64,000 nt of DNA from Parolsenella catena (GTDB taxonomy: Bacteria > Actinomycetota > Coriobacteriia > Coriobacteriales > Atopobiaceae): contig NZ_AP019367.1 of NCBI RefSeq assembly GCF_003966955.1, positions 1,116,001 to 1,180,000 on the forward strand. The letters run 5' to 3'. Of this stretch, positions 29,808-37,750 are shown piece after piece. The notes below the pieces were generated by a model. That model was given only the letters and a program-made list of their open reading frames with translations, made no database searches and was not told where the DNA came from. Numbering within the stretch: position 1 is the first letter of the stretch; every line of letters begins with the position of its first letter. Both the position numbers and the translations under genes were made by a program.

Positions 29808-29979
29808 GTCTTACCTCCATAGCATTAAGCGACAAACACTAACCGCGAACAGTATAGCCGCGTGGCGGCCCTGCTCGGAACGTATTATGCAAATTTGCTG
29901 CTAGATGGGCAAGTTGTTTGCGCATCACTGGTCATTTGGCATGTGGCCGCAGCCACAATGTGAAGCCCGCGTGACGCGC

Positions 29980-30297
29980 TCAGGCAAGCCTGGTAACGGC
30001 GAGCACGAACGCAAAGACGCACGTAACGAGCATGGCGCCGGCAGACGCGATCACAAACGCGTCCGCGAGCAGCAGCACGCGCTCGGCGCACGGTCGGGAC
30101 GAGCGCGCGCACATCTCGGCCACCATCGACAGCACCACGGTCGCCACGAGCAGCGCCACGCACGCGAGCAGAAGCGACATCAGGACGATTCGCTGCCAGG
30201 CGACGTCCACGCCCGTGAGCGCATAGGGACCGGCAACGGCAACGCCCATGCCAAGAAGTGCCGCCACGACCGCACGTCCGATTCCGGTGTCTCCCAT
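29980..30297 (-). CDS. Small three-helix membrane protein, 105 aa
   Basis: MGDTGIGRAVVAALLGMGVAVAGPYAL, IVLMSLLLACVALLVATVVLSMVAEM and VLLLADAFVIASAGAMLVTCVFAFVLAV are three strongly hydrophobic helices, with a short Cys/Arg-rich loop (MCARSSRPCAER) between helices two and three. I recognise no family. ATG 30297 is preceded by GGAAAGG, which the longer in-frame start lacks. It stands divergent to the iron alcohol dehydrogenase. The 170 bases between it and the aldolase start show only A/T-rich promoter-like sequence. Confidence 0.6.
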   Translation of the reverse strand: MGDTGIGRAVVAALLGMGVAVAGPYALTGVDVAWQRIVLMSLLLACVALLVATVVLSMVAEMCARSSRPCAERVLLLADAFVIASAGAMLVTCVFAFVLAVTRLA

Positions 30298-30386
30298 CGA
30301 TTTGCCTTTCCGTCGCCCGCGCACGCGCGCTTACAATGGCTCCCAGCATACCAATGAAGTCACCCTACGTGCCGAGAGGAACCCGC

Positions 30387-31619
30387 ATGAACGACTTCAG
30401 CTTCTCCATGCCCACCCAGGTCGTGTTCGGGCGCGGCGTCACGGCCCGCACGGGCGCCGAGCTCGCCTCGCGCGGCTACGCTCACGCACTGGTCGTCTAC
30501 GGCCAGGGGTCGGTCGTGCGCACGGGCACGCTCGGGCGCGTGCTCGCCTCGCTCGACGCGGCCGGCGTCGCGCACACCGAGTTCGGCGGCGCCCGCCCAA
30601 ACCCGAGCCTCGCCCACGCACGGGACGGCATCGCGCTCGCCCGCGAGGCCGCGGCAGACGTGGTGCTGGCCGTGGGCGGCGGCTCTGCCATCGACACGGC
30701 CAAGGGCATCGCGCTCGGCGTGCCCTACGAGGGAGACGTCTGGGACCTCTACACCCATGCCGCGGCGCCCGTCGCGGACGGCAAGCTGCCCGTGGCCTGC
30801 GTGCTCACCATCCCGGCCGCAGGGTCTGAGGCCAGCGCCTCCAGTGTGCTCACCAATGACGAGACGCTGCTCAAGAAGGGCCTGTCCACAGAGCTCAACC
30901 GCCCCGTCGTGGCCCTCATGGACCCCGAGCTCACCTTCACGCTGCCCGCCTACCAGACGGCCGCCGGCGTCACGGATATCTGCGCCCACATCCTCGAGCG
31001 CTTCTTCTCCACGAGCGGTCCCGTCCCAGTGACCGATGAGCTCGACTGCGGCCTCATCCGCTCGCTCGTTGACATGGCCCCGCGCGCCATCGAGGACCCC
31101 GAGGACTATGACGCGCGTGCCAACATCATGTGGGCGGGGACGCTTGCCCACAACGACCTCGCCGGCTGCGGCCGCGGCGTCAACGGTGGGCGCGCGGGCG
31201 GCTGGGAGAGCCACGGCATGGAGCACGAGCTGTCCGCCCACGACCCCAGCGTCGCCCACGGCGCGGGCCTGGCCGTCATCATGCCGGCATGGATGCGCTA
31301 CGTGTGGCGCTCGAACCCCGAGCGCTTCCTCACGCTGGGAGCCCGCGTGTTCGACATCGAGCCAGTCGACGTCGTGGAGGACTGCATCGACGCGACGCCC
31401 GAGGAGGCCGTCGAGGACGCCGTTCTCGCCACCATCGACGAGCTTCAGGCGTTCTTCTGCTCGCTGGGCATGCCTCGCACGCTCGGCGAGCTGGGCGTGA
31501 CGGCAGACGACATCCCGGCGCTGCTCGAGACGCTCGAGCTCAACAAGGGCGCCGAGTTCGGCCAGCTCCAGCGTCTCACGATGGACGACGCCCGCAAGAT
31601 CTACGAGAGCGCGCTGTAG
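30387..31619 (+). CDS. Iron-containing alcohol dehydrogenase, 410 aa
   Basis: Group III (iron-activated) NAD(P)H-dependent dehydrogenase acting on short aldehydes/alcohols in fermentation. Nucleotide-binding GGGSAIDTAKGIALG and the metal ligands in VTDICAHILERFF (Asp, His), ESHGMEHELSAHD (His) and VAHGAGLAVIMP (His) are all present. The N-terminus (MNDFSFSMPTQVVFGRG) resembles butanol dehydrogenase/YqhD. ATG 30387 follows GAGAGGA. An acylphosphatase gene starts two bases after its stop, so they are co-transcribed. Confidence 0.92.
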   Translation: MNDFSFSMPTQVVFGRGVTARTGAELASRGYAHALVVYGQGSVVRTGTLGRVLASLDAAGVAHTEFGGARPNPSLAHARDGIALAREAAADVVLAVGGGSAIDTAKGIALGVPYEGDVWDLYTHAAAPVADGKLPVACVLTIPAAGSEASASSVLTNDETLLKKGLSTELNRPVVALMDPELTFTLPAYQTAAGVTDICAHILERFFSTSGPVPVTDELDCGLIRSLVDMAPRAIEDPEDYDARANIMWAGTLAHNDLAGCGRGVNGGRAGGWESHGMEHELSAHDPSVAHGAGLAVIMPAWMRYVWRSNPERFLTLGARVFDIEPVDVVEDCIDATPEEAVEDAVLATIDELQAFFCSLGMPRTLGELGVTADDIPALLETLELNKGAEFGQLQRLTMDDARKIYESAL

Positions 31620-31621
31620 CG

Positions 31622-31993
31622 ATGGCCGCGGGTGCCATGGACGTGGACGAGGTCATCGCACGCTGGGACATCGACGAGCCCGTGCGCCTTGCCCTCACCT
31701 TCTGCGGCACGGTGCAGGGCGTGGGCTTCCGCTGGACCACCCAGGCGCTCGCACGGGCCGCGGGCGTGGGCGGCTGGGTGCGCAACGAGGACGACGGCAC
31801 GGTGAGCTCCGAGCTCCAGGGCACGGGCCACGCCGTCTGCCGCGTGCTCGCCGGCCTTCGCGACCAGTTCGCCGACGCGCGCAGCAGCTACGAGTTCCTG
31901 CGTCGCATGGGTCTGGGCTTCTCGGTTGCCTCGTGCGAGCGCATGCCGCTCTCGGGCGCCTCCTCCCACCCGGACCTCGAGGTCCGCGCGTAG
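31622..31993 (+). CDS. Acylphosphatase-like protein, 123 aa
   Basis: Small enzyme fold that hydrolyses acyl phosphates. The catalytic loop GTVQGVGFRWTTQALA carries the essential Arg, and GGWVRNEDDGTVSSELQG the catalytic Asn. It has about 22 extra N-terminal residues and a slightly longer C-terminus than the classical 90-aa enzyme. The start codon lies two bases after the dehydrogenase stop, so it is translated by coupling; an internal ATG five codons on is also possible. The link with an alcohol dehydrogenase could reflect removal of acyl phosphate (inference). Confidence 0.88.
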   Translation: MAAGAMDVDEVIARWDIDEPVRLALTFCGTVQGVGFRWTTQALARAAGVGGWVRNEDDGTVSSELQGTGHAVCRVLAGLRDQFADARSSYEFLRRMGLGFSVASCERMPLSGASSHPDLEVRA

Positions 31994-32033
31994 GCATGGC
32001 GGAGGGACAGCTCCCTCTCCGACCGCCCGTCAT

Positions 32034-32070
32034 AAAAAAGGGCCCGCCTCGCACGACGCGAGACGGGCCC
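32034..32070 (-). terminator. Terminator of the SDR gene
   Basis: Arms GGGCCCGTCTCGC and GCGAGGCGGGCCC read on the minus strand are followed by TTTTTT. It lies 33 bases after the SDR stop in the convergent gap with the acylphosphatase gene and could also slow plus-strand transcription. Confidence 0.75.
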
Positions 32071-32102
32071 TCGTCATAGCACTCGGGCGTTACGCCCCGG
32101 CG

Positions 32103-32906
32103 CTAGTCCTGGTCGGCGTAGAACGAGCCCATGTAGCGGATGTACTCGTCCTCGGTGTGGTTGGCCTTCCAGTCGTGGACGCTCTTCTTGTTGCGCTCGC
32201 CGGTGATGATGGAGAACTCCTTCCCGAGCTTCTCGAACGCCTCGTCGGCCACCTCGTCGGGCGTGAGCGCGAGCTTGACGACCTTCTCGCCCACCGGGCC
32301 CTTCGGGAAGTTCTTGATGGCCGTGGGCGTGAGCGTGGTGCCCAGCGTGCAGACCTCGACGTCGACGCCCGTCTTCTCGCACTCGCAGGCCACGGCCTCG
32401 GTGAGCTTGAGGATGTAGGCCTTGCCGGCGCCGTACTCGGCGTTCCACGGGGAGCTCGAGATGCCCGTCATGGACGAGACGTTGATGACCGCGCCGCGGT
32501 CCTGCTCGGCAAAGATCGTCATGAAGTGGTGGAACATGCGCAGGAAGCTGATGACGTTGACGTTCACCATCTTCTCGTGGTCCTCGAGCGAGGTGTGCTG
32601 GAACTTGCCAAAGTGGTGCAGGCAGGCGACGTAGCTCATGAAGCCCATGTCAAGGCCCTCAGTGGCCGAGAAGACCGCCTCGCAGGCCTCGTCGGGGCAG
32701 GACAGGTCCGCACGGACGACCTTGTAGTCCACGCCGTACTCCTCGTGGAACTTCTCGCCCTTCTCCTTGAGAAGCTCCTCGCGGCGGCCCACCATCACGA
32801 GGTTCATGCCGCCCTCGGCGAGCTTCTTGCAGAAGGCCTCGCCCACGCCCTCGGTGGCTCCGAGGACAACGCCCCACTCGCCGTACTTCTCGCGCAGATT
32901 CGTCAT
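32103..32906 (-). CDS. Short-chain dehydrogenase/reductase, 267 aa
   Basis: Rossmann-fold oxidoreductase. WGVVLGATEGVGEAFCKKLAEGGMNLVMVGRR is the NAD(P)-binding region (TGxxxGxG variant GATEGVG), NVSSMTG and YGAGKAYILKL hold the catalytic Ser and the Tyr-x3-Lys (EYGAGKAY). Arg after VVMVG points to NADP(H). Substrate unknown. ATG 32906 has AAAGGGGAG upstream; an in-frame ATG 21 codons earlier lacks one. Confidence 0.88.
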   Translation of the reverse strand: MTNLREKYGEWGVVLGATEGVGEAFCKKLAEGGMNLVMVGRREELLKEKGEKFHEEYGVDYKVVRADLSCPDEACEAVFSATEGLDMGFMSYVACLHHFGKFQHTSLEDHEKMVNVNVISFLRMFHHFMTIFAEQDRGAVINVSSMTGISSSPWNAEYGAGKAYILKLTEAVACECEKTGVDVEVCTLGTTLTPTAIKNFPKGPVGEKVVKLALTPDEVADEAFEKLGKEFSIITGERNKKSVHDWKANHTEDEYIRYMGSFYADQD

Positions 32907-33095
32907 GGGTCTCCCCTTTTCTGTTGGCCGCCCGCCCCTGGGCGGCAAATGAATGGACACACGGTGCACAGGGATACCCCAGGCCGCTTAGGTATGACCT
33001 TCTGCGTCCGTGAGCGGCACCAGCCCATCCGCGAGCGGCAATCGTGCCGCGCACGGTTGACAAGGGTCGCAAACTCGGCTCTTTTCAGCAAAGGG

Positions 33096-33123
33096 GCCCG
33101 TCCCGAGCATGCGAGACGGGCCC
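33096..33123 (-). terminator. Terminator of the radical SAM gene
   Basis: On the minus strand GGGCCCGTC and GACGGGCCC form a nine-bp stem followed by CCTTTGCTG. It begins about 40 bases past the radical SAM stop. Confidence 0.6.
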
Positions 33124-33162
33124 AGGGGGCTCACCTATGTGGCAGGTTCCACGCGGTGGGGC

Positions 33163-34614
33163 CTACTTCATGGCCGTGGGCTCGTCGATGTAGCCCACGT
33201 GGCCCTGCGAGGCAAACTTGGACATGTCGGAGGCGGCCATACCCTGCGAGTGGTCCGCACCGTGGCGCTTCTCGTACATGGCGTCGGCCCTGTCCTCCCA
33301 CAGGCGGTCGGCGACGGGCGCCCAGGCCGCAGCTGCCGCAGCGGTCTTCTCGCGCAGCTGCTCGGGGCTCTCCTGCTCCACGAGGTCGGTGGAGCGAGCG
33401 CCGCTCTCGGCCACCATCTTGGGCAGCGTGTCTGGGTTCTCGAGCATGGGGCAGGGCTTGAGGTGGTTGCCGTTGAAGGGCTGGCCCTCGTAGTACTTCA
33501 TGAAGATGGGGCTGCCCAGGGCGTCGAGCAGGCTCACGTCGTGGATGTTGGCGTTGGAGTAGTGGATGAACACGCACGGCTCCACGTCGCCCGCGGCGTT
33601 GATGTGCAGGTAGCGGCGACCTCCGGCGATGCAGCCGCCCACGTACTCGCCGTCGTTCTGGAAGTCGAGCGTGAACAGGGGCTTCTTCTCGCGCATCTCG
33701 CGGATGAAGTGGTACATCTTCTCGCGCTGCTCGGGCGTGGGGATGAGCTCCGCGGTGGCGGCGCGCCCCACGGGCATGAAGTGGAAGTACCAGCAGAACA
33801 GGGCGCCCTTCTCGATCATCCAGTCGATGTTCTCCTCGGTGGCCACCGTGTCCGCGTTGGCGCGCGTCCAGCAGCACGAGATGCCAAAGGGCAGCTGGTG
33901 GGAGCGCAGAAGGTCCATGGCGCGCTCGATCTTGACGTAGGTGCCCTGACCGCGGCGGGCGTCGGTGGTGTGCTCGTTGCCCTCGGCCGAGATGGCCGGC
34001 ACGAAGTTGCCCACGCGGATCATGTCCTGGCAGAAGTCCTCGTCGATGAGCGTGGCGTTCGTGAAGCAGAGAAACGCGCAGTCCGGGTGCCTCTCGCAGA
34101 TCTTGATGAGGTCATGCTTGCGCACGAGCGGCTCGCCGCCCGTGTAGATGTACATGTGGGTGCCGAGCTCCTTGCCCTGTGTCACGATTGAGTCGATGTC
34201 CTCGAGAGACAGGTTCTGCTGGTGGCCGTACTCCGCGGCCCAGCAGCCGGTGCAGTGCAGGTTGCAGGCGCTCGTGGGGTCCAGCAGGATCGCCCAGGGG
34301 ATGTTTCGCTGGTACTTCTCGCGCGCCCTCTCCTGGACGGGCCAGGCCAGCAGGTTGCCGTCGACGAGCAGGGCCTTCAGCAGCTTGGTGCGCATCTGGG
34401 GGTTCAGCCTGAACACGCGCATCATGAGCTCGTACCAGTTGCCGCGGCTGGCGATGACGTCCGTGAATGCCTTGCGCTGCACGGGGAACACGCTGTCCGG
34501 CACGAGCTTGTTGACGAGCTCCATGATCTTGTCGATGTGCTCTTCGGGATTCTCGTCGAGGTAGTCGACGAGCTTGTTGAGCGCCGCGCGCTCGGCGGCT
34601 TGAGTGAGTCCCAT
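33163..34614 (-). CDS. Radical SAM/SPASM-type protein, 483 aa
   Basis: Radical SAM enzyme with the 4Fe-4S motif SACNLHCTGCW (C-x3-C-x2-C) near residue 115 and the SAM-binding YIYTGGEPLVRK. The C-terminal part has GGCIAGGRRYLHINAAGDVEPCVFIHYSNANIHD and PCPMLENP, partial SPASM-like cysteines. An N-terminal helical segment of about 100 residues precedes it. The family includes peptide-modifying maturases and enzymes of unknown substrate; I see no small precursor peptide beside it. ATG 34614 has GGGAGAGG upstream. It stands alone between two terminators. Confidence 0.85.
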   Translation of the reverse strand: MGLTQAAERAALNKLVDYLDENPEEHIDKIMELVNKLVPDSVFPVQRKAFTDVIASRGNWYELMMRVFRLNPQMRTKLLKALLVDGNLLAWPVQERAREKYQRNIPWAILLDPTSACNLHCTGCWAAEYGHQQNLSLEDIDSIVTQGKELGTHMYIYTGGEPLVRKHDLIKICERHPDCAFLCFTNATLIDEDFCQDMIRVGNFVPAISAEGNEHTTDARRGQGTYVKIERAMDLLRSHQLPFGISCCWTRANADTVATEENIDWMIEKGALFCWYFHFMPVGRAATAELIPTPEQREKMYHFIREMREKKPLFTLDFQNDGEYVGGCIAGGRRYLHINAAGDVEPCVFIHYSNANIHDVSLLDALGSPIFMKYYEGQPFNGNHLKPCPMLENPDTLPKMVAESGARSTDLVEQESPEQLREKTAAAAAAWAPVADRLWEDRADAMYEKRHGADHSQGMAASDMSKFASQGHVGYIDEPTAMK

Positions 34615-34678
34615 GCTTGCCTCTCCCTTGCCCTCCACCGTGACGCTCCCCTCGGAGACGTGACTTCACGGCGTTGAA

Positions 34679-34726
34679 CTTATGTAAACTCTGCAGCATG
34701 ATACCCCTGTGTTGTCTTATGTAAAC
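34679..34726. promoter_or_regulatory. Direct repeat CTTATGTAAAC x2 in the radical SAM promoter
   Basis: Two identical 11-base copies start at 34679 and 34716 (37 bases apart). Read on the minus strand the upstream copy supplies a -35-like TTTACA, and 16 bases later comes TATCAT as -10 (about 34694-34699), about 80 bases ahead of the start. The second copy lies downstream of that -10, the position of a repressor site. The regulator is unknown. Confidence 0.45.
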
Positions 34727-34741
34727 CAACACTATAAGGGA

Positions 34742-34873
34742 CGTACCTCGGAAGGGCTGTCCCTGCCCCTGATCATCGGCGGCCTTGCGCTCATCTTCAA
34801 GTCGATGCTCATGAGCTACAACGGCAACATCGAGATCTACGTGCCCGCAGACGCCATGGCACAAGCCGCATAA
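34742..34873 (+). pseudogene. C-terminal remnant of a membrane protein
   Basis: The plus strand reads EGLSLPLIIGGLALIFKSM followed by LMSYNGNIEIYVPADAMAQAA and a TAA stop, a hydrophobic helix plus short tail that looks like the very end of a transporter. Upstream the frame soon becomes non-protein-like and meets TAA, and no start codon with a ribosome site was found. A 16-bp-stem terminator follows the stop at once, as behind a real gene. I take it as the relic of a deleted gene; a tiny membrane protein is the alternative. Parent family not recognised. Confidence 0.5.
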
Positions 34874-34908
34874 TCGGGGCCCAGGTCAGCTCGACCTGGG
34901 CCCCGATT
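34872..34908. terminator. Strong terminator, 16-bp perfect stem
   Basis: Arms AATCGGGGCCCAGGTC and its exact complement flank the five-base loop AGCTC. It serves the remnant on the plus strand (ATTGCGCCTTT follows) and the iron alcohol dehydrogenase, ending at 35001, on the minus strand. Confidence 0.75.
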
Positions 34909-35000
34909 GCGCCTTTGGAGGCCTCTTCAGCCTCAGCGCACAAACCTCTGCTTTTCTTTGCAGCTTCGCTCACAAGAAGCTGCCAACGCTTCCAGATGCC

Positions 35001-36218
35001 CTAGCACCAGCTCGCCTCGAGGATGGCCGTCACGTCATCGACGGAGAGCGGCGCCGGGTCGTGGCCGAACAGCGCGTCGTTCGTGGACAGCGCGTTGGCG
35101 GCAATCGCCGGCAGCTCGTCGCGGGTGATGCCCCACTCGCTCATGGCGAGCTCGGCCATGCCGCACGCGCGCATGAGCCCCTCGAGCTGGTCGACGAACG
35201 CGGACGCGCCGCGAGCCTCGATGTCGACCTCGGGGGCGCCCATGAGGCGGGCCATGTCGACATAGCGATCGTCACACGCGTGGACGTCAATCATGTGCTG
35301 GTGGTAGGCGCGTGCGATCATGATGAGGCCGGCGCCGTGCGGCAGGTCGTGGTGGTGCGCGCTCATACCGTGCTCGGTGCCGTGGCAGCCGCAGCAGCCG
35401 CTGCAGACCATGGCGTAGCCGCCAAGCGTGTTGGCGAACGCCAACCGCGTGCGCGCCTCGAGGTTGGCGCCGTCATTCACGCACGCGGCAAGCGAGGCGG
35501 CCGCGCTGCGGACGCCCTCGCGGCAGATCATGTCGCCCATGAGCGTGTGGTTGTTCGCGATGTAGCACTCCACGTTGTGGAACAGCGCGTCGAAGCCCTG
35601 GAACGCCGTGAGACGGGCCGGAACCGTGAGCATGAGCTCGGGGTCCACCACGGAGAGGCGCGGGAACAGCTTGGGGCTGCCCAGGCGCAGCTTCTCGTCC
35701 CTCTCCTTGCAGGAGAGCACGCCGCCCGCGTCGACCTCAGAGCCCGTGCCGGCCGTCGTCGTCACGCAGACGAGCGGCAGCGGGTCGTTGGGGATCGGCA
35801 GGCCCCTGGCGGTGCCGCCCATGACGTAGTCCCAGATGTCGCCGGCAACCTCGTTGCCCGCCTCGTCATGGCCGGGGTTGGCCGCCACGACGCAGATGCC
35901 CTTGGAGCCGTCCATGACAGAGCCGCCGCCCAGCGCCAGCACGAAGTCGCAACCCTGCTCGCGAGCCATCCAGCCGCCGGCGTTCACCGTGTCGCGCAGC
36001 GGGTTGGGCTCGATGCGGTCGAACAGCACGTGGCCCACACCGGCGCGGTCGAGCTGCTCCTCGACGCGCGCAAGGTAGCCGTTGGCCTTCACGGACTTGC
36101 CGCCCGTCGTGACCACGAGCGCCTTCTTGCCCGGCAGCGCCTGACCGCCAAGCTCGGCGAGCTTGCCCGGTCCGAACAGGACCTTCGTGGGCGCAAAGAA
36201 GTTGTACGTTTCCGTCAT
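35001..36218 (-). CDS. Iron-containing alcohol dehydrogenase, 405 aa
   Basis: Second group III dehydrogenase of the window. GGGSVMDGSKGICV binds the nucleotide, TTTAGTGSEV is conserved, and the metal ligands lie in GFDALFHNVE (Asp, His), HGTEHGMSAHHH and LPHGAGL. Unusual is the Cys-rich stretch CSGCCGCHG just before the third ligand. It shares little identity with the enzyme at 30387, so the two are not a recent duplication. ATG 36218 has GGAGG. Divergent to the MtaR-like LysR gene. Confidence 0.92.
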   Translation of the reverse strand: MTETYNFFAPTKVLFGPGKLAELGGQALPGKKALVVTTGGKSVKANGYLARVEEQLDRAGVGHVLFDRIEPNPLRDTVNAGGWMAREQGCDFVLALGGGSVMDGSKGICVVAANPGHDEAGNEVAGDIWDYVMGGTARGLPIPNDPLPLVCVTTTAGTGSEVDAGGVLSCKERDEKLRLGSPKLFPRLSVVDPELMLTVPARLTAFQGFDALFHNVECYIANNHTLMGDMICREGVRSAAASLAACVNDGANLEARTRLAFANTLGGYAMVCSGCCGCHGTEHGMSAHHHDLPHGAGLIMIARAYHQHMIDVHACDDRYVDMARLMGAPEVDIEARGASAFVDQLEGLMRACGMAELAMSEWGITRDELPAIAANALSTNDALFGHDPAPLSVDDVTAILEASWC

Positions 36219-36396
36219 GAGGTTCCTCCAATGACGCGTCTTGGCGCTCCCCCAGCGCCGGAATGTGCGCGCACGCGCACCCCTCTCGCCGACAAGCGTA
36301 CTACCCTTGAGGACACGCGTCGCTCGAGAGGTGCGTCACGCTGTACCGGTGGCGCCTTGCATGGCAGAATTGCGACAGTTCCCGAGAGGAGACACC

Positions 36397-37320
36397 ATGA
36401 CGCTCACCCAGCTCCGCTACGTTGCCAAGGTCGCCGAGTGCGGATCGATCACCGAGGCGGCCCGCCAGCTCTACATCTCGCAGCCAAGTCTCTCGTCGGC
36501 CGTGCGCGAGCTCGAGGCCGAGCTCGGCATCGTCATCTTCAACCGCTCCGCCCGCGGCATCTCGCTCACGCCGGACGGTTCCGAGTTCCTCTCCTACGCT
36601 CGTCAGATCCTGGAGCAGACCGAGCTCGTGGAGCAGCGCTACGCCCACGCCCGGCCCTCAAAGCGCCTGTTCGCCATCTCGTCACAGCACTACGCCTTCG
36701 TCGTGAACGCCTTCGTGCGCCTGCTCGAGAGCGTCGAGGCCGACGAGTACGAGATGACGCTTCGCGAGAGCCGCACGTACGAGATCATCGAGGACGTGGC
36801 GGGCTACCGCAGCGAGCTGGGCGTGCTCTACCTCAGCTCCTTCAACGAGAAGGTGCTGCGCAAGCTCATGCGCGAGAACCACCTCTCCTACACGCCGCTG
36901 TTCGACGCCCGCCCGCACGTGTTCGTCTCGACGAGCCACCCGCTCGCGGGCGCCGAGAGCGTCACGCTCGCTCAGCTCGATGCCTATCCCTACCTGTGCT
37001 ACGAGCAGGGCACGCACAACTCGCTGTACTTCTCCGAGGAGCTTCTGCCCTTCGAGAGCCACCGCAAGACCATCGTGCTCACGGACCGCGCCACGCTGTT
37101 CAACCTGCTTCGCGGCGTCAACGGCTACACCATCAGCTCGGGCGTGCTCAACAGCGACCTCAACGGCGACGACATCGCCTCCGTGCCGCTCGAGACCGAC
37201 GAGACCATGCAGCTGGGATATCTCACGAACGACCGCGCGCGCCTCTCCCCCATGGCCGCGCGCTACCTCGAGGAGCTCCGCTCGCTCGTCGCCTCCGAGG
37301 GCTACGACGTCCTCGGTTGA
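36397..37320 (+). CDS. LysR regulator resembling streptococcal MtaR/MetR, 307 aa
   Basis: Winged helix LRYVAKVAECGSITEAARQLYISQPSLSSAVRELEAELGIVIF, then an effector domain. Remembered similarity to MtaR of streptococci is high over the distal part (DRATLFNLLRGVNGYTISSG, VLNSDLNGDDIASVPLE; ISSQHYAFVVNAFVRLLE). MtaR controls methionine genes through the MET-box ATAG-N7-CTAT, and two such boxes stand before the two MetE-like genes downstream. ATG 36397 follows GAGAGGAG. The divergent alcohol dehydrogenase could also be a target. Effector (perhaps homocysteine or O-acetylserine) is inference. Confidence 0.9.
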   Translation: MTLTQLRYVAKVAECGSITEAARQLYISQPSLSSAVRELEAELGIVIFNRSARGISLTPDGSEFLSYARQILEQTELVEQRYAHARPSKRLFAISSQHYAFVVNAFVRLLESVEADEYEMTLRESRTYEIIEDVAGYRSELGVLYLSSFNEKVLRKLMRENHLSYTPLFDARPHVFVSTSHPLAGAESVTLAQLDAYPYLCYEQGTHNSLYFSEELLPFESHRKTIVLTDRATLFNLLRGVNGYTISSGVLNSDLNGDDIASVPLETDETMQLGYLTNDRARLSPMAARYLEELRSLVASEGYDVLG

Positions 37321-37332
37321 CACGCGGGAACG

Positions 37333-37371
37333 GGGTCAAAGTGTCACCGTGACAGCTCGACCCCGTCCCCA
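37333..37371. repeat. Nested palindrome ACGGGGTC...GACCCCGT
   Basis: Eight-base outer arms ACGGGGTC and GACCCCGT enclose an inner TGTCAC-CG-GTGACA dyad. It begins 13 bases after the LysR stop and may act as its terminator, but the nested form and the absence of a T run are more like a mobile REP-type unit. Confidence 0.45.
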
Positions 37372-37383
37372 TCCGTCACCCGC

Positions 37384-37415
37384 GAGGGGCGCCCCGGTCT
37401 CCCGAGGCGCCCCTC
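37384..37415 (+). terminator. Terminator after the MtaR-like gene
   Basis: Ten-bp perfect stem GAGGGGCGCC / GGCGCCCCTC with a 12-base loop, followed by CCTTG. It isolates the regulator gene from the metY transcript. Confidence 0.5.
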
Positions 37416-37430
37416 CCTTGCCAAGTCCAC

Positions 37431-37510
37431 CTACGGCATGACGTTGCCGGCGGCGCAGTAGACCTCGTACCACTCCTTGCGGCTCAGCGGATGGCGTTGA
37501 TGCCCTCGCA
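37431..37510 (-). pseudogene. Relic of an oxidoreductase C-terminus (aldo/keto reductase-like)
   Basis: The minus strand encodes LSRKEWYEVYCAAGNVMP and a stop, which is like the C-terminal end of YdhF-type aldo/keto reductases (…EWY.IY.AA…P). Just upstream the residues GINAIR appear in another frame, suggesting a frameshifted remnant. No start or ribosome site. Family call from memory of the C-terminal pattern only. Confidence 0.35.
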
Positions 37511-37570
37511 TGCAGATAAATTCTCATATCCACACGTTCTTGCCCTCTCACCTGCACGTAACAAAACGTT

Positions 37571-37596
37571 AATACCTACTTTTCCGCTAGGGTATT
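37571..37596. promoter_or_regulatory. Inverted repeat AATACC-N14-GGTATT overlapping the metY promoter
   Basis: Perfect six-base arms flank a 14-base centre; the right arm overlaps the first bases of the -35 hexamer. This is a possible activator/repressor site, though it does not match the MET-box seen before the two downstream genes. Confidence 0.4.
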
Positions 37597-37623
37597 GACG
37601 AGGCCAAGACGCGGTCGTATAAA
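37595..37623 (+). promoter_or_regulatory. Sigma-70-type promoter of the metY leader
   Basis: TTGACG, an exact 17-base spacer and TATAAA, close to the consensus. Transcription would begin near 37630, giving a short 5' end before the leader peptide start at 37664. It is the best promoter in the window. Confidence 0.75.
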
Positions 37624-37663
37624 TTCATCAACACGAAGCGACGGACCCAAGGAGGTGCCCAGA

Positions 37664-37750
37664 ATGACCACGACGACCATGATGATGTGCATGCGAATGC
37701 TGAGCTCCCGGGCACCACAGGAGTCCGCCGGCGCAAACGTCGATTGGTAG
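37664..37750 (+). CDS. Met/Thr/Cys-rich leader peptide of metY, 28 aa
   Basis: Tiny reading frame with a strong Shine-Dalgarno (AAGGAGGTG, six bases before the ATG; the same CCCAAGGAGG context precedes metY). The peptide starts MTTTTMMMCMRM: six Met, four Thr and one Cys in the first 12 codons, then LSSRAPQESAGANVDW. Such runs of the amino acid made by the pathway mark attenuator leader peptides, where a ribosome stalled for charged Met-tRNA (or Cys-, Thr-tRNA) decides the RNA fold. Thr and Met share the homoserine branch point. The codons for Leu13 to Ala17 are part of the antiterminator pairing described separately. Confidence 0.75.
   Translation: MTTTTMMMCMRMLSSRAPQESAGANVDW

Noticed and set aside
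33163-34614. A RiPP cluster around the radical SAM/SPASM protein
   Set aside because: No short precursor frame with a ribosome site or leader-like sequence and no peptide exporter is next to it; the gene is isolated between terminators.
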